Source: Paenibacillus illinoisensis NBRC 15959 (GTDB taxonomy: Bacteria; Bacillota; Bacilli; Paenibacillales; Paenibacillaceae). Taken from it: a stretch of DNA of 64,000 nt. Made by a program: the position numbers and the translations under genes. The notes below the pieces were generated by a model that saw nothing but the letters and a program-made list of their open reading frames with translations, ran no database searches and had not been told where the DNA came from. The stretch is taken from the NCBI RefSeq assembly GCF_004000925.1, contig NZ_BIME01000010.1, positions 124,001 to 188,000 of the forward strand, read 5' to 3'. Within the stretch, counting starts at the first letter, position 1. Every line of letters begins with the position of its first letter. Positions 39,985 to 49,268 of this stretch are shown in pieces.

Positions 39985-42012
39985 TTGTTCCCTATATCAC
40001 CGATCTATGCGGATTATCTGCGGCGGCCTGACCGAGAATTTATCGTGAAGGCCTCTGTGGGATCCGAAGAATACGATGATACTAAGATTGTTGATTTTAG
40101 TATAGAGAATAGCCTGAGCTTGACGGACGGCTTTCAGATCGGGACGGCCATTCCGTCCAAACTGACCATTAAGCTCCGGACCAATGAAATCATCCCAGCA
40201 AACGCTCGAATCATGCCATACCTTTCTTTGTCCATGCGAGGGATGACCTGGCTGCAGGCTCAGTACCCTTGGCAAGATATGCACATCTCATGGACCGGTA
40301 CTGGAACAGATTGGCTACCCTTGGGCGAGTTTTATGTGGACTCCAGGGAGCGAATCAATGATGTGTGGACCTTTGTTTGTTATGACAAATTGGTATTTTC
40401 GGATGTAGCTTATGTGTCGTCGCTAACCTACCCCGCTACGCAGCGTGCAGTGTTCGACGAGATCTGTAAGCGCTTGGGTTGGACCTATGACAGCAGCGTG
40501 GTCATTAACCCCAATTACCGAATCCAAGCTGGGCCTGCTGGCTACACGATGAGGCAGGTACTTTCCTATATTGCTGCAGCCAATAGTGCCAGCCTGTACA
40601 TTGACAAAGCGGGTACCGTGAAGTTCAAGCGATTCACCGCCACGGATGAGCCGGTCTTTGAGATGACGACGTTTGACTATACTTCCGTGAAACAAACGAA
40701 TCCAGTGAAGACATACACCCGGGTAGTCGTCACATACAACACGGAAGATGAGCTGGAGTATGAGTCGGGTACCGGAGATGACAACCATACCCTGTACCTG
40801 GAGAACCCGTTCATGACCCAGGCTATGGTGAATGACCTACAGGCGACGCTGCAGGGGTTTTCTTATCTACCTCTCACCATGAGGGCGCAGGGGTATCCTC
40901 AGCTGGAGCAGGGAGACGTGATCTCGTTTGAACAGCAAGAGGGGACGACTTGGGACGAGACGGTATCATCCTGGCAGGATACCGATATTCCGTGGGACGG
41001 TATTGTCCGGTATAAGTCTCTGATCCTGCACCAGGTATTTAACTTTGCTGGCGGACTTCGCATGACGCTGGAAGCACCTTCGGTATCTGAGCAACAGAGT
41101 GAATTTGTGGTGGACGGCAGCCTGACCACAGCAGTCAACAATTTGAACAAGATCGCGGTTAAAGAAGGTAAGTCCTATTACGGGGCAACGATTACCCGAA
41201 CTGAGGGGCTGACCATTGAACGTGAGGACCATGCCAGCAAGGTGATCCTCAACAGTGACCAGATGACCTTCCAGGCGGGTGGCGAGGACGCTATTTATTT
41301 TGACATCCCAAGCAGACGGTATAAGTTTAACGGGACGCTGGAAGCCACAGATGGCGTGTTCACGGGTACACTCCAGGGTGTTGATGGAACATTCTCTGGT
41401 AGGCTTCAAGCAGCAAGTGGGACATTTACAGGTGATCTGCAAGCAGCAGGAGGTACATTTTCAGGAACGCTACTCGGGGTAGATGGTACATTCAGCGGAA
41501 CGATCCAAGCAGGAACAATCATAGGTACAGATATTAAAGGGTCTACTATAACCGGTTCAGTGCTAAAAACTGCCGAGAGCGGGAGACGTATTGAAATCGA
41601 CCAAGCTGGTTGGAGATCCATTGACTCATCTAACCGTAAGCGTGTAAGCATTGGCTATAACGATGCCGCTGGTATGGCAGGGCTAACATTCTTCAATGAG
41701 TCTGAGAGTCTAATGGGTCAGCTATACGCATCTAGCGGTAGTTTCTCGTTAATAGGCCAGTCAGATATGTTGATTCGAGCAATGAATGGCACACTCTCGA
41801 TGCAAGGTACAATAGATTATTCATTTGCCACGGTCCAGGGTCTTGGTATATCTAAAATAGCTGGACTTCAATCCGAAATCAATGCGCTATGGGCAGCGAT
41901 TGCTGGTAAAGCTTCATCGAGCCATACACATACGGTTACTTTACCTACGCACAATCACGGAAACACTGCTAACCAGAACTGGGGCGGAACCTTTACGACA
42001 TCTACTCCGTAA
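39985..42012 (+). CDS. tail tip / baseplate protein with repeat stalk and His-rich tip
   Basis: 675 aa, TTG start after AGAGGTGA. Residues 1-370 resemble the DUF5048 tail-tip domain (DREFIVKASVGSEEYDDTKIVDFSIENS...). About 450-525 holds six to seven short repeats around G-T-F-x-G-x-L (GVFTGTLQGVDGTFSGRL and on), a probable triple-stranded beta stalk. The last 35 residues carry HTHTVTLPTHNHG, the His-x-His arrangement seen at metal-binding tips of phage spikes. It probably acts in host attachment or tail-tip assembly. Domain names are by resemblance only. Confidence 0.8.
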   Translation: MFPISPIYADYLRRPDREFIVKASVGSEEYDDTKIVDFSIENSLSLTDGFQIGTAIPSKLTIKLRTNEIIPANARIMPYLSLSMRGMTWLQAQYPWQDMHISWTGTGTDWLPLGEFYVDSRERINDVWTFVCYDKLVFSDVAYVSSLTYPATQRAVFDEICKRLGWTYDSSVVINPNYRIQAGPAGYTMRQVLSYIAAANSASLYIDKAGTVKFKRFTATDEPVFEMTTFDYTSVKQTNPVKTYTRVVVTYNTEDELEYESGTGDDNHTLYLENPFMTQAMVNDLQATLQGFSYLPLTMRAQGYPQLEQGDVISFEQQEGTTWDETVSSWQDTDIPWDGIVRYKSLILHQVFNFAGGLRMTLEAPSVSEQQSEFVVDGSLTTAVNNLNKIAVKEGKSYYGATITRTEGLTIEREDHASKVILNSDQMTFQAGGEDAIYFDIPSRRYKFNGTLEATDGVFTGTLQGVDGTFSGRLQAASGTFTGDLQAAGGTFSGTLLGVDGTFSGTIQAGTIIGTDIKGSTITGSVLKTAESGRRIEIDQAGWRSIDSSNRKRVSIGYNDAAGMAGLTFFNESESLMGQLYASSGSFSLIGQSDMLIRAMNGTLSMQGTIDYSFATVQGLGISKIAGLQSEINALWAAIAGKASSSHTHTVTLPTHNHGNTANQNWGGTFTTSTP

Positions 42013-42054
42013 TGTATCATAATAGGTAAATTGCACCAATACGGAGGTATAAGA

Positions 42055-42627
42055 GTGAAAAAGGTAGCATACATTGCAGGGGGTATTCTGATTGGAGTTG
42101 TTCTTTCGACAGCAGGCGGGGCATTTGCTGATACTGTAAAGAGCATGGTTGGTAAAAAGGTAACGGGTGAATATACAGTTATCGTGGACGGTAAAAAATT
42201 GTCGGACAAGGGCGCTGTGATTGACTCCAGAGCAAATGTACCGGCGCGCGCTTTGTCCGATGCTTTAGGAGCTGATGTAAAAGTGAGTGGTAAGACGATA
42301 ACTATTACTTCGAATTCGGAAGATAATGCTAGTGTTGATTCTACAATCACTACACCGACACCCCAATCCAATAAATACCTGGGCCAGTCAAAGTCTAGTT
42401 TGGAAGAATCAAAAAAGATAACTCAGGAAAAGATTCTTATCCCAACAAAAGAAATCAGAGAAAGTAAGGTTGCTCAACTAGCGGATTTGGAAAAGGTAGA
42501 AGGTGGTGATTTTACCCCTCAGGTGATAGCCAACCTAAAAAAAGAAATAGCTGACCTGGATGCTGAGATCGCTAAATATGAAGAAGATGTGAAACTGATT
42601 GACGAGGCCTTGGCTGCAATTAAATAA
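42055..42627 (+). CDS. secreted stalk-domain protein in the tail module
   Basis: 190 aa. The signal peptide (MKKVAYIAGGILIGVVLSTAGGAFAD) is followed by a copper-amine-oxidase-N-like 'stalk' domain (VIVDGKKLSDKGAVIDSRANVPARALSDALGADVKVSGKTITI), a Thr/Pro linker and a C-terminal coiled coil. Such stalk domains are common in Paenibacillus exported proteins. A Sec signal is out of place in a virion protein, so this is more likely a lysogenic-conversion surface protein inserted in the tail module. GTG 42055 has GGAGG upstream; a terminator follows. Confidence 0.8.
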   Translation: MKKVAYIAGGILIGVVLSTAGGAFADTVKSMVGKKVTGEYTVIVDGKKLSDKGAVIDSRANVPARALSDALGADVKVSGKTITITSNSEDNASVDSTITTPTPQSNKYLGQSKSSLEESKKITQEKILIPTKEIRESKVAQLADLEKVEGGDFTPQVIANLKKEIADLDAEIAKYEEDVKLIDEALAAIK

Positions 42628-42635
42628 TCCAATTG

Positions 42636-42662
42636 AGAGTCCATGTGCATGGGCTCTTTTTT
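42636..42662 (+). terminator. terminator after the stalk-domain gene
   Basis: AGAGTCCA-TGTGCA-TGGGCTCT with one G-T pair, followed by six T. Confidence 0.8.
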
Positions 42663-42685
42663 GATGCCTGGAAAGGGGTTTAGCT

Positions 42686-42904
42686 GTGAGAATTAAGAAA
42701 GTATTAGAGTTGTCCATCGATGTAGAGGACATTGTTAACGAAGTGCCTCAGGTGCTTAAGGCCTTGCTGGATACGATGCCAAATCGGGATGATAAGCTTG
42801 GGCTGCTTCTTTTACTTAAGCAGGATGTGGATCATTTTTTGAAGGGAGCTGAGACAAATGGCCAACCGATACGCGAACCTGGTCGGGAGCAAGCGGATCA
42901 GTGA
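42686..42904 (+). CDS. small tail-module protein
   Basis: 72 aa, helical, not recognised (RIKKVLELSIDVEDIVNEVPQVLKALL...). GTG start after AAAGGGG. Its last 46 bases overlap the start of the tail fibre gene in another frame. Confidence 0.55.
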   Translation: MRIKKVLELSIDVEDIVNEVPQVLKALLDTMPNRDDKLGLLLLLKQDVDHFLKGAETNGQPIREPGREQADQ

Positions 42905-45900
42905 AGATTTCAATAATATCAATATTGGCTTTGATCGGGTCCAGGCTGAAATGGACACCAAGGGTACGCCGGCCGATGCTCAAGCTAAAGCCGATGCAGC
43001 TAAAGCAGCTGCTATTGCTTCAGCTGCAGCTTCTCTGACAGCCCATAAGCAACGAGGAGCCGACGAGCACCCAGCAGCGAGCGGCAACGCCGCAGGTTTC
43101 ATGTCAGCTGCAGATAAGAAGAAATCAGATGCCAGCACCAGCGCTGCAACGCCTGACACGCTCATGCAGCGAGACGCAGAGGGACGGGCCAAGGTGGCCG
43201 CTCCAGCTGCAGCGGATGACATTGCCCGTAAAACAGAAACAGACGCAGTACAGGCTAATCTGGACAGCCATGCAGCGGATACGGACATACACGTTACTGC
43301 TGAGGATCATGCCAAACTAGATGGCATTGCTGAAGGAGCTGAGGTCAATCAGAACGCATTTGCCAAGGTAAATGACGTAGAGGCAGCCGCCCCGTCCGAT
43401 GCTCTGCAGATTACAGGTGGTACTGGGATCACAGTGACAACGGATCCGGCAAGTAAGAAATTAACTGTGACTGCCACAGGGGAAGCGACTCCAGGTGCGC
43501 ATGCATCTTCCCACATCACAGGTGGATCAGACGTTATTCCTGATGCTGTGATAGGTGGAGCCAGCGGCCTAATGAGCGGTGCAGATGCCAAGTTTGTTCG
43601 TGAAGACGGGGAGACAAAGGCAGGAGCTCAAGCGAAGGCCGATGAGGTTAAGACATACGTGGACGGGAGACTGGATATCTCGGAGCGATCAGCCGTTACA
43701 CTACAGCCAGGTGTCCAAGTTTTACAAGCAGAGCAGGAAGCCCCGTTTTCCTTGAGTGGACTCAAGGGCCGAACGTTGGTTAACTTGCTGGGACGTGAAG
43801 GAGGTTGTGAAGCAATCGGTAACTGGAAAACCTTCCAAACTTCTAACGCATTGGATTCCTCTAATAAAACAAGTGGGGTTAATGGATTCAAGATAACTGT
43901 TTCCGCAGGGTTCACTGTGGGATCGATTTACCAATCTTCGTATCCGTTCAAAGCCGGAAAATATTATTTGCTTATGGCAGACGTCAAGAACGGGAATGCG
44001 ATCGGGTTGAGAACCAACATAAGTAGTGGAGGCCCTACAGCTATAAATTACACGGATACGAAATTCGGGCCACAGTACGTGAAATATAATCCCACAACCG
44101 ATAATGCGGCAAATATTAATATTTCCGTGGAAGGGGCAGCCGGAACGTATGGATATGTTGATTCGATTCGTCTTTACGAACTAAGCGCAACTGAATACGC
44201 TGCATTGGACAGCATGACGCTTGAACAAATATCATCCAAGTATCCTTACGTCGATAGCGTTCAACCCGTGCGAAATCCGTACGCGATTCGCTACGGCGAG
44301 AATTTGTTGCCACCGTTTTACGAAGCCGAGATTGCTACTGGCGTAAATTTAACATCCCCATACTCGCTATCCTTTTCGTTAACAGGATCGAGTGTAAACG
44401 TTGCAAGATATTGGGTTCCGGTGGTCGAAGGGGAGACTTACACATTGACGCCGGGGTTAGTAAACGGAGATAACTTTCAAGTAATCGGTTTTGCTGATGA
44501 TAAGAGTACGATTACAATGAACTCTTTGGGCGTAGTCAGGGACGCGATTACCTTCACTGTTCCAAGCGGATCAGGGACGAAGTATCTCCGACTAACGCTT
44601 ATATCCGGTAGTTTAACGGGAATTATGGTTGTGGATAACCCAATGCTCAATATCGGCACAACAGCCAAACCATTCAAACCACGTGAAGATGCCATGCTCG
44701 CATTGCAAACGGATTTATACGCTGATCCATTAACCGGGGCGAATGCTGACGAAGTGTTCGAGAAGGACGGGCAATACTTCAAGTTGGCGAAGTGGCGTAA
44801 GGGCACATTAGACGGAAGTTTGGTTTATGCGTATAGTTCGAGTAATTCAAGCACTGGATATAAAGCGGTTTACGTTGAAGGTGTGTATAATGATGCCGTC
44901 TCAAGGTCAGCAATTGTTGCGAAATTTGATGGTAAAGTCCTCAACTTAAACGCATCATTAACCGCTTCTGATATTCAAAATGGCATAGTTGTAGGAAATC
45001 CCACTCGTTTATTCTTGACAATTTCCAACGCAAACAGCGGATGGGGAGACTCTTACAATCCGACAGCCGACGAGATTAAGGCGTATTTCATGGGATGGAA
45101 AATGTACCAAGAAGGGAACAGAGAAACACCGTATACGAGCGGAACCAAACAGTGGTTTAAAATTAATCGCCCAGCAGATTCCAGCGTATCATCAATTCCG
45201 ACGGACACATACTCGGAATGGACGCCATACCAACTCGTATATCAACTTGCAACGCCAACTGTCGAACCGATCACGTCAGAAGGGCAATTGACGTTAAACG
45301 AAGGCAATAACCAAGTTGAAGTCGGAACGGGTATCGTGTTGCGTGAACCTAATACAGCGGGTTTATATTCAAATACTTACTATTTAAACGATACGGTTTA
45401 TGGTAAACCCTTGAAATACAAAGTCTTGGATATTCTTGCTATATTCCGTAACAATCAAAGGGACTACAAATGGACTATTTATTCGGGGAACAATCAATAC
45501 GGCAATAAAAAAGCAAGCCTTGCATCGGATAAATACGATCCATCCGTAACGTACACGGTAACGTATTTGATGCTGGACAAGTCTCCAATTGTTCCTATCT
45601 TCGGATCGGTAGCCGAAAACGAAAAGGCGTTGTTTACGGACTTGGTACAAGACGTTCAACAAGCGAATGCACGTATTAGCGTTGTGGAGTCGAAAAAGGC
45701 TGAAAAGGATAGTCCGGCGTGGATTACGCCAACGTTGCTTAATGGTTGGGTTAACTTCTCGAATGGGTTTAGTCCGGCAGGATATTATAAAGATTCATCG
45801 GGATATGTGCATATAAGAGGGTTAATCAAGTCCGGATTTGGAGGTGCATTTTTCATGCTTCCAAAAGGATATCGCCCTGCACATGCTTTAGCTATATCAA

Positions 45901-46043
45901 CTATTTCTGCCGCGAATGCCGCAGGCGATGGAGCATTGCCAGCAAGCATAAATGTATTTCCTGATGGTACAGTTATTACTGCTGTTAACTTCCAATCGGG
46001 CTTTATGTCATTGGAGGGAATTTCATTTTTAGCTGAACAATAA
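42858..46043 (+). CDS. tail fibre / receptor-binding protein, mosaic
   Basis: 1061 aa. The N-terminus (ANRYANLVGSKRISEDFNNINIGFDRVQ) resembles the attachment segment of phage fibre proteins. An Ala-rich helical shaft (AKADAAKAAAIASAAAS) and repeats of the HAADTDIHVTAEDHAKLDGIAEGAEVNQNAF type follow. Then come several beta-rich carbohydrate-binding-like domains. The C-terminal 100 residues (NGWVNFSNGFSPAGYYKDSSGYVHIRGL...LPKGYRPAHAL) are a typical receptor-binding head. Base composition becomes more AT-rich after about 43,850, suggesting the distal part was acquired by recombination. It determines host range by inference. Confidence 0.85.
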   Translation: MANRYANLVGSKRISEDFNNINIGFDRVQAEMDTKGTPADAQAKADAAKAAAIASAAASLTAHKQRGADEHPAASGNAAGFMSAADKKKSDASTSAATPDTLMQRDAEGRAKVAAPAAADDIARKTETDAVQANLDSHAADTDIHVTAEDHAKLDGIAEGAEVNQNAFAKVNDVEAAAPSDALQITGGTGITVTTDPASKKLTVTATGEATPGAHASSHITGGSDVIPDAVIGGASGLMSGADAKFVREDGETKAGAQAKADEVKTYVDGRLDISERSAVTLQPGVQVLQAEQEAPFSLSGLKGRTLVNLLGREGGCEAIGNWKTFQTSNALDSSNKTSGVNGFKITVSAGFTVGSIYQSSYPFKAGKYYLLMADVKNGNAIGLRTNISSGGPTAINYTDTKFGPQYVKYNPTTDNAANINISVEGAAGTYGYVDSIRLYELSATEYAALDSMTLEQISSKYPYVDSVQPVRNPYAIRYGENLLPPFYEAEIATGVNLTSPYSLSFSLTGSSVNVARYWVPVVEGETYTLTPGLVNGDNFQVIGFADDKSTITMNSLGVVRDAITFTVPSGSGTKYLRLTLISGSLTGIMVVDNPMLNIGTTAKPFKPREDAMLALQTDLYADPLTGANADEVFEKDGQYFKLAKWRKGTLDGSLVYAYSSSNSSTGYKAVYVEGVYNDAVSRSAIVAKFDGKVLNLNASLTASDIQNGIVVGNPTRLFLTISNANSGWGDSYNPTADEIKAYFMGWKMYQEGNRETPYTSGTKQWFKINRPADSSVSSIPTDTYSEWTPYQLVYQLATPTVEPITSEGQLTLNEGNNQVEVGTGIVLREPNTAGLYSNTYYLNDTVYGKPLKYKVLDILAIFRNNQRDYKWTIYSGNNQYGNKKASLASDKYDPSVTYTVTYLMLDKSPIVPIFGSVAENEKALFTDLVQDVQQANARISVVESKKAEKDSPAWITPTLLNGWVNFSNGFSPAGYYKDSSGYVHIRGLIKSGFGGAFFMLPKGYRPAHALAISTISAANAAGDGALPASINVFPDGTVITAVNFQSGFMSLEGISFLAEQ

Positions 46044-46055
46044 AGGAGGATTCAA

Positions 46056-46646
46056 ATGAAAGTCGTACCTAAAGTAAATATAGACGGCCTCTATTTGGAG
46101 GACGAGTTGGTGGGCGATGCCTTTTCCGGTGTCGTCCCTTTTTATGCCGAGCCAGAACCTCCGGTATTCGATCCGGAAGCATCAGAAGAGGTTGAGGAAC
46201 CGGAAGACGTGGAAGAGGTTGAACCAGAGATTAAGGGTTACATTGTAGGCGTGCCGGTTCCTGCAGGACTGTTTCGGCCGAAGTTTGATCTGAAGGCATG
46301 GGAAGCCTATCTCGAAGAGGAAGAGACAGCACGAACTGAGTATCAAGCTCTTTATGATGCCTGGCTTCAATTACCTGAAGAAGAAAAGGAAGAAGCGCCG
46401 CAATATGTCGGTCCCGATTTTCCGGATTTGTGGATCGAAGGGTTAAGCCAGGAAGAGATTGACGAGCTGACCAAGCCGCAGCCTGAAGAACCTTCAGAGC
46501 TGGATCTGCTAAAACAGCGACTTGCTGAAGCAGAAGCACGGAATGAGCAGCTGGCTGAGGAAAGTACACTGAATCAAGTTGCTCTGATGGAGCTGCATGC
46601 CATGATTTTAGGGTTGTCTTCAGGCGGCGAATCTAATGAGGCTTAA
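46056..46646 (+). CDS. acidic fibre-associated protein
   Basis: 196 aa, strongly acidic (PEASEEVEEPEDVEEVEPEIK), with a C-terminal leucine-rich coiled coil (LDLLKQRLAEAEARNEQLAEES). Proteins of this sort follow fibre genes and may be chaperones or scaffold-like partners. The role is inferred from position. AAAGGAGG precedes the ATG. Confidence 0.65.
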   Translation: MKVVPKVNIDGLYLEDELVGDAFSGVVPFYAEPEPPVFDPEASEEVEEPEDVEEVEPEIKGYIVGVPVPAGLFRPKFDLKAWEAYLEEEETARTEYQALYDAWLQLPEEEKEEAPQYVGPDFPDLWIEGLSQEEIDELTKPQPEEPSELDLLKQRLAEAEARNEQLAEESTLNQVALMELHAMILGLSSGGESNEA

Positions 46647-46701
46647 ACTTGCCAGGCTGCTGATCCGTTGGGCTTTGTTACTCGTGAAAGGGGGTGAGAC
46701 T

Positions 46702-46833
46702 ATGTTGGCTGTATACGTGGCCCTGATCCATAAGGGTGTTATTAAGTTGGAAGCTGTACCTACAGGAAGCCGTGAGAAAGTAGCGGAAGCTTTGGAGGCA
46801 GCAGGGATGGACCAAAACGGCAATATCGCGTAG
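46702..46833 (+). CDS. CD1375-like small phage protein
   Basis: 43 aa (MLAVYVALIHKGVIKLEAVPTGSREKVAEALEAAGM), resembling the CD1375 family found between fibre and holin genes. GGGGGTGAGACT precedes ATG 46702. The frame extends back to ATG 46636 and would add 22 mostly hydrophobic and basic residues, but the internal site is better. A hairpin and a terminator follow. Confidence 0.65.
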   Translation: MLAVYVALIHKGVIKLEAVPTGSREKVAEALEAAGMDQNGNIA

Positions 46834-46837
46834 CCAG

Positions 46838-46857
46838 GCGTTCCTGAAACGGAACGC
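46838..46857 (+). terminator. hairpin after the CD1375-like gene
   Basis: GCGTTCC-TGAAAC-GGAACGC, seven-bp perfect stem, no T-run. It lies directly ahead of the terminator at 46867. Confidence 0.5.
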
Positions 46858-46866
46858 TATTATTAT

Positions 46867-46894
46867 GCCCTCTGGAGTGGTCAGGGGGCTTTTT
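46867..46894 (+). terminator. terminator before the lysis module
   Basis: GCCCTCTG-GAGTGGT-CAGGGGGC, eight-bp stem, then five T. Confidence 0.85.
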
Positions 46895-46924
46895 CATATA
46901 TACAAAGAGAAGGGGGAGAAAGCC

Positions 46925-47299
46925 GTGGACGAGAGGGTGAAAGAGATGGCTGACGAAAATTCGAAGTTGCTTGTCGATATTCAGATCCAGCTTGCACGCA
47001 TAGAGAAAACGCTGGAGGTTGTGCCAACGTTGGCGGCAGCCGTAGAAACGGTCCGTGAGATCGCTCGTAATGCGGACCAGTCATCCAAGTCGGCGCATCA
47101 CAGGGTAGACATGCTTCAATCCGCGAAAGAGATTGCGGACGATGCTTTGCGTAAAGCTGAATCGGCTTTGGCCACACAGAAAGCACAAGCTGAGGATCAA
47201 AAGTGGTTTAAACGCACCTTCTACGGAGCAGTAATTGCCGTAGTTGCAGGGGCTATTGTTACGGCTGTATGGGCCGGACTTAAACTAGGGGGAATGTAA
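46925..47299 (+). CDS. XhlA-like lysis accessory protein
   Basis: 124 aa. A charged coiled coil (ENSKLLVDIQIQLARIEKTLEVV...AKEIADDALRKAESALATQ) is followed by one C-terminal membrane helix (FYGAVIAVVAGAIVTAVWAGL). This is the layout of XhlA (hemolysin XhlA family), which works with holin and amidase in PBSX-type lysis. GTG 46925 has GGGGGAG upstream; the frame is open further to 46865, over the terminator. Confidence 0.82.
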   Translation: MDERVKEMADENSKLLVDIQIQLARIEKTLEVVPTLAAAVETVREIARNADQSSKSAHHRVDMLQSAKEIADDALRKAESALATQKAQAEDQKWFKRTFYGAVIAVVAGAIVTAVWAGLKLGGM

Positions 47300-47301
47300 T
47301 T

Positions 47302-47511
47302 ATGACAATGAAATGGTGGAAAGCTGCAGGAGTTCGGGTGATTAAAACGGGAGCGCAGGTTGCTATTGGCGTAATCGGTGCAACTACTGTATTCACAGAA
47401 GTTGATTGGCGTGTAGTGGGTGGGACAGTCGTATTATCAATGATCACCAGCCTGTTAACAAGTTTGGCAGGTTTGCCAGAAGTAAGCAAAGGAGCTGGTA
47501 CAGATGTTTAA
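47302..47511 (+). CDS. holin
   Basis: 69 aa with two membrane helices (TGAQVAIGVIGATTVFTEV and VVGGTVVLSMITSLLTSLAGL) and short charged ends, fitting small two-helix holins (BlyA-like). It would make the membrane hole that releases or activates the amidase. It starts two bases after the XhlA-like stop and overlaps the endolysin by eight bases. Confidence 0.85.
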   Translation: MTMKWWKAAGVRVIKTGAQVAIGVIGATTVFTEVDWRVVGGTVVLSMITSLLTSLAGLPEVSKGAGTDV

Positions 47512-48235
47512 AGTATGGATCGATGCAGGACATGGTGGTAAGGATCCGGGAGCAGTTGCTTACGGGCTCCAGGAGAAGGATGTTGCACTGAAGGTATCGC
47601 TCGGAATTAAGGAGCGCATGGAAGCAGCCTATGAAAATGTGCAGGTTTTGCTGTCGAGATCCACGGATGTATTCCTGGAGCTTCGTGAACGGACAAGCAA
47701 GGCGAACGCAGCCGGCGCCGATCTCCTAGTCTCCATTCATTGCAACGCTGGTGGGGGAAAAGGTGGATTCGAGTCTTTCCGGTATACATCTGCATCCCAA
47801 AACAGCATTAAGCTGCAGGACGTGCTGCACAAGGCGGTCATGGCCAAACTGGGTGGCACTGATCGGGGCCAGAAAGCTCAGAACCTGCACATGGTCCGTG
47901 AATCTAAAATGCCGGCAGTACTCACCGAAAATTTATTTGTTGATGTGGCAGCTGACGCGGATCGGCTAAAGCAAGCCAGTGTGATCGATGCAATCATTGA
48001 AGGGCATGTCCAAGGGATTGTGGCATATCTGGGGTTGAAAAGCAAGGCAAAGGAGGTCAAGACAATGACTCAGGAAAGAGATATTAACGTCCCGAGTATG
48101 TGGGCTGAAACGACATGGAAAGAGGTAACGGAGAAGGGATTCTTCGACGGCACGCGTCCGGGTGCTTTGGTTACTCGAGAGGAGCTGGGGGCTGTCGTCA
48201 GCCGGCTGTTGAAGTATGTTGACCAAATAGGTTAA
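47504..48235 (+). CDS. endolysin: N-acetylmuramoyl-L-alanine amidase (Amidase_3)
   Basis: 243-aa zinc amidase cleaving the lactyl-amide bond of peptidoglycan. Ligands H10 (DAGHGG), E24 and H79 (SIHCNA), and catalytic E142 (LTENLF) are all in place, as in CwlC/CwlV. The C-terminal 50 residues (VPSMWAETTWKEVTEKGFFDGTRPGALVTREELG) look like a single SLH-type or wall-binding motif. AAAGGAGCTGGTACAG precedes the ATG. It overlaps the holin gene. Confidence 0.94.
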   Translation: MFKVWIDAGHGGKDPGAVAYGLQEKDVALKVSLGIKERMEAAYENVQVLLSRSTDVFLELRERTSKANAAGADLLVSIHCNAGGGKGGFESFRYTSASQNSIKLQDVLHKAVMAKLGGTDRGQKAQNLHMVRESKMPAVLTENLFVDVAADADRLKQASVIDAIIEGHVQGIVAYLGLKSKAKEVKTMTQERDINVPSMWAETTWKEVTEKGFFDGTRPGALVTREELGAVVSRLLKYVDQIG

Positions 48236-48271
48236 ATATGGTAATATAATTTCAAATCCGAAAGCATCGGT

Positions 48272-48312
48272 AAAAAGGCTCTGCTGGCATAACGCCGGTG
48301 GAGCCTTTTTTT
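48272..48312 (+). terminator. terminator at the end of the late operon
   Basis: AAAAAGGCTC ... GAGCCTTTTT with an inner TGCTGGC-ATAAC-GCCGGTG stem and a long T tail; a strong terminator closing the lysis module. Confidence 0.92.
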
Positions 48313-48449
48313 TATAATTTTCAGCCACTGATCTTCCAAAAATCAGCCCAAAATCAGCCGAAATACAAGCGTTATACAAACGAAGCGTATTAAAGAAGGT
48401 TGTACAATATTTATGAAATCAGGAGAGAGGTGGTTTAAAAAGATGGAAA

Positions 48450-49268
48450 GTGGATAAAAAAGGAATAGTTTTAATTGTAATCCCTAGTTCCATTGTTTAT
48501 ACTTGTGTCAAAGACAATAGGACTGGAGAACTTGAAATGATCATTCAAACCGGTAGATTCAATACCATTTTTCCAAGGATTGATAATTTAAGGAAAAGAG
48601 CCTTCGATATTGAAGAGCGTCTACAAGCTTATTACTCTGCAATAAACGTTATAGCTCTTCCTGACAATGCTCCTGAAATGTTAACGAGGCTTAGCGCAAG
48701 TTCTATTAATGGGCATTCGCAAATAGAAATATCACTAAGCAACGCTCAAGTTAATGTGCAATTCGATGAATTGTTTAACACAGATCCTGAGAAGTGTTTG
48801 AATTATCTGAAGAAGAGAGCAGATCTTTTAAACGATACAATGCAACCATATTTAATAGATGGTGCACTATTCTCTGGTTTGACTATTGAGGGCATTGTTC
48901 CTATTGATAGTGAGCTTGCGGTTGATGTAATTAAAGATAAATTTCTTAATTACCGATCCAACACTGAGCCTTTTGATATTGAATACAAATTGGCCTTTGT
49001 ATTAGAAGATCGGTATTACGTTAACCTAGTTTTCAGGAATATCAGATTCTTTGAGGGAATCGGAATGAATCCGCAAGATATGGTGTCTATAGTCGAAAAA
49101 TCCAACCTACTGGGAGTATCTATTGATATTAACGATAGATATCTTTTTAACAGAGATACGGCTTATCGAACTCAGGCGGACACACTTAATGAGATTTACA
49201 ATATAATGGAACGTATTGTAAAGGATAAGCTACCAAAAATGATTACGGAAGGTGTGATTGAATTATGA
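48450..49268 (+). CDS. unknown protein A of a three-gene accessory operon
   Basis: 272 aa, soluble, not recognised. The fold looks mixed alpha/beta (QIEISLSNAQVNVQFDELF..., DIEYKLAFVLEDRYYVNLVFRNIRFFEG), with a helical C-terminus (LNEIYNIMERIVKDKLPKM). It resembles in general pattern uncharacterised proteins of about 250 aa found on mobile elements. GTG 48450 has only GGAAA nearby; AGGAGAGAGG lies 20 or more bases upstream. The gene is AT-rich, unlike the lysis genes to the left, and its stop overlaps the next start by four bases. The function is unknown. The location between lysis genes and attR is a common home for lysogenic-conversion and defence genes. Confidence 0.7.
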   Translation: MDKKGIVLIVIPSSIVYTCVKDNRTGELEMIIQTGRFNTIFPRIDNLRKRAFDIEERLQAYYSAINVIALPDNAPEMLTRLSASSINGHSQIEISLSNAQVNVQFDELFNTDPEKCLNYLKKRADLLNDTMQPYLIDGALFSGLTIEGIVPIDSELAVDVIKDKFLNYRSNTEPFDIEYKLAFVLEDRYYVNLVFRNIRFFEGIGMNPQDMVSIVEKSNLLGVSIDINDRYLFNRDTAYRTQADTLNEIYNIMERIVKDKLPKMITEGVIEL

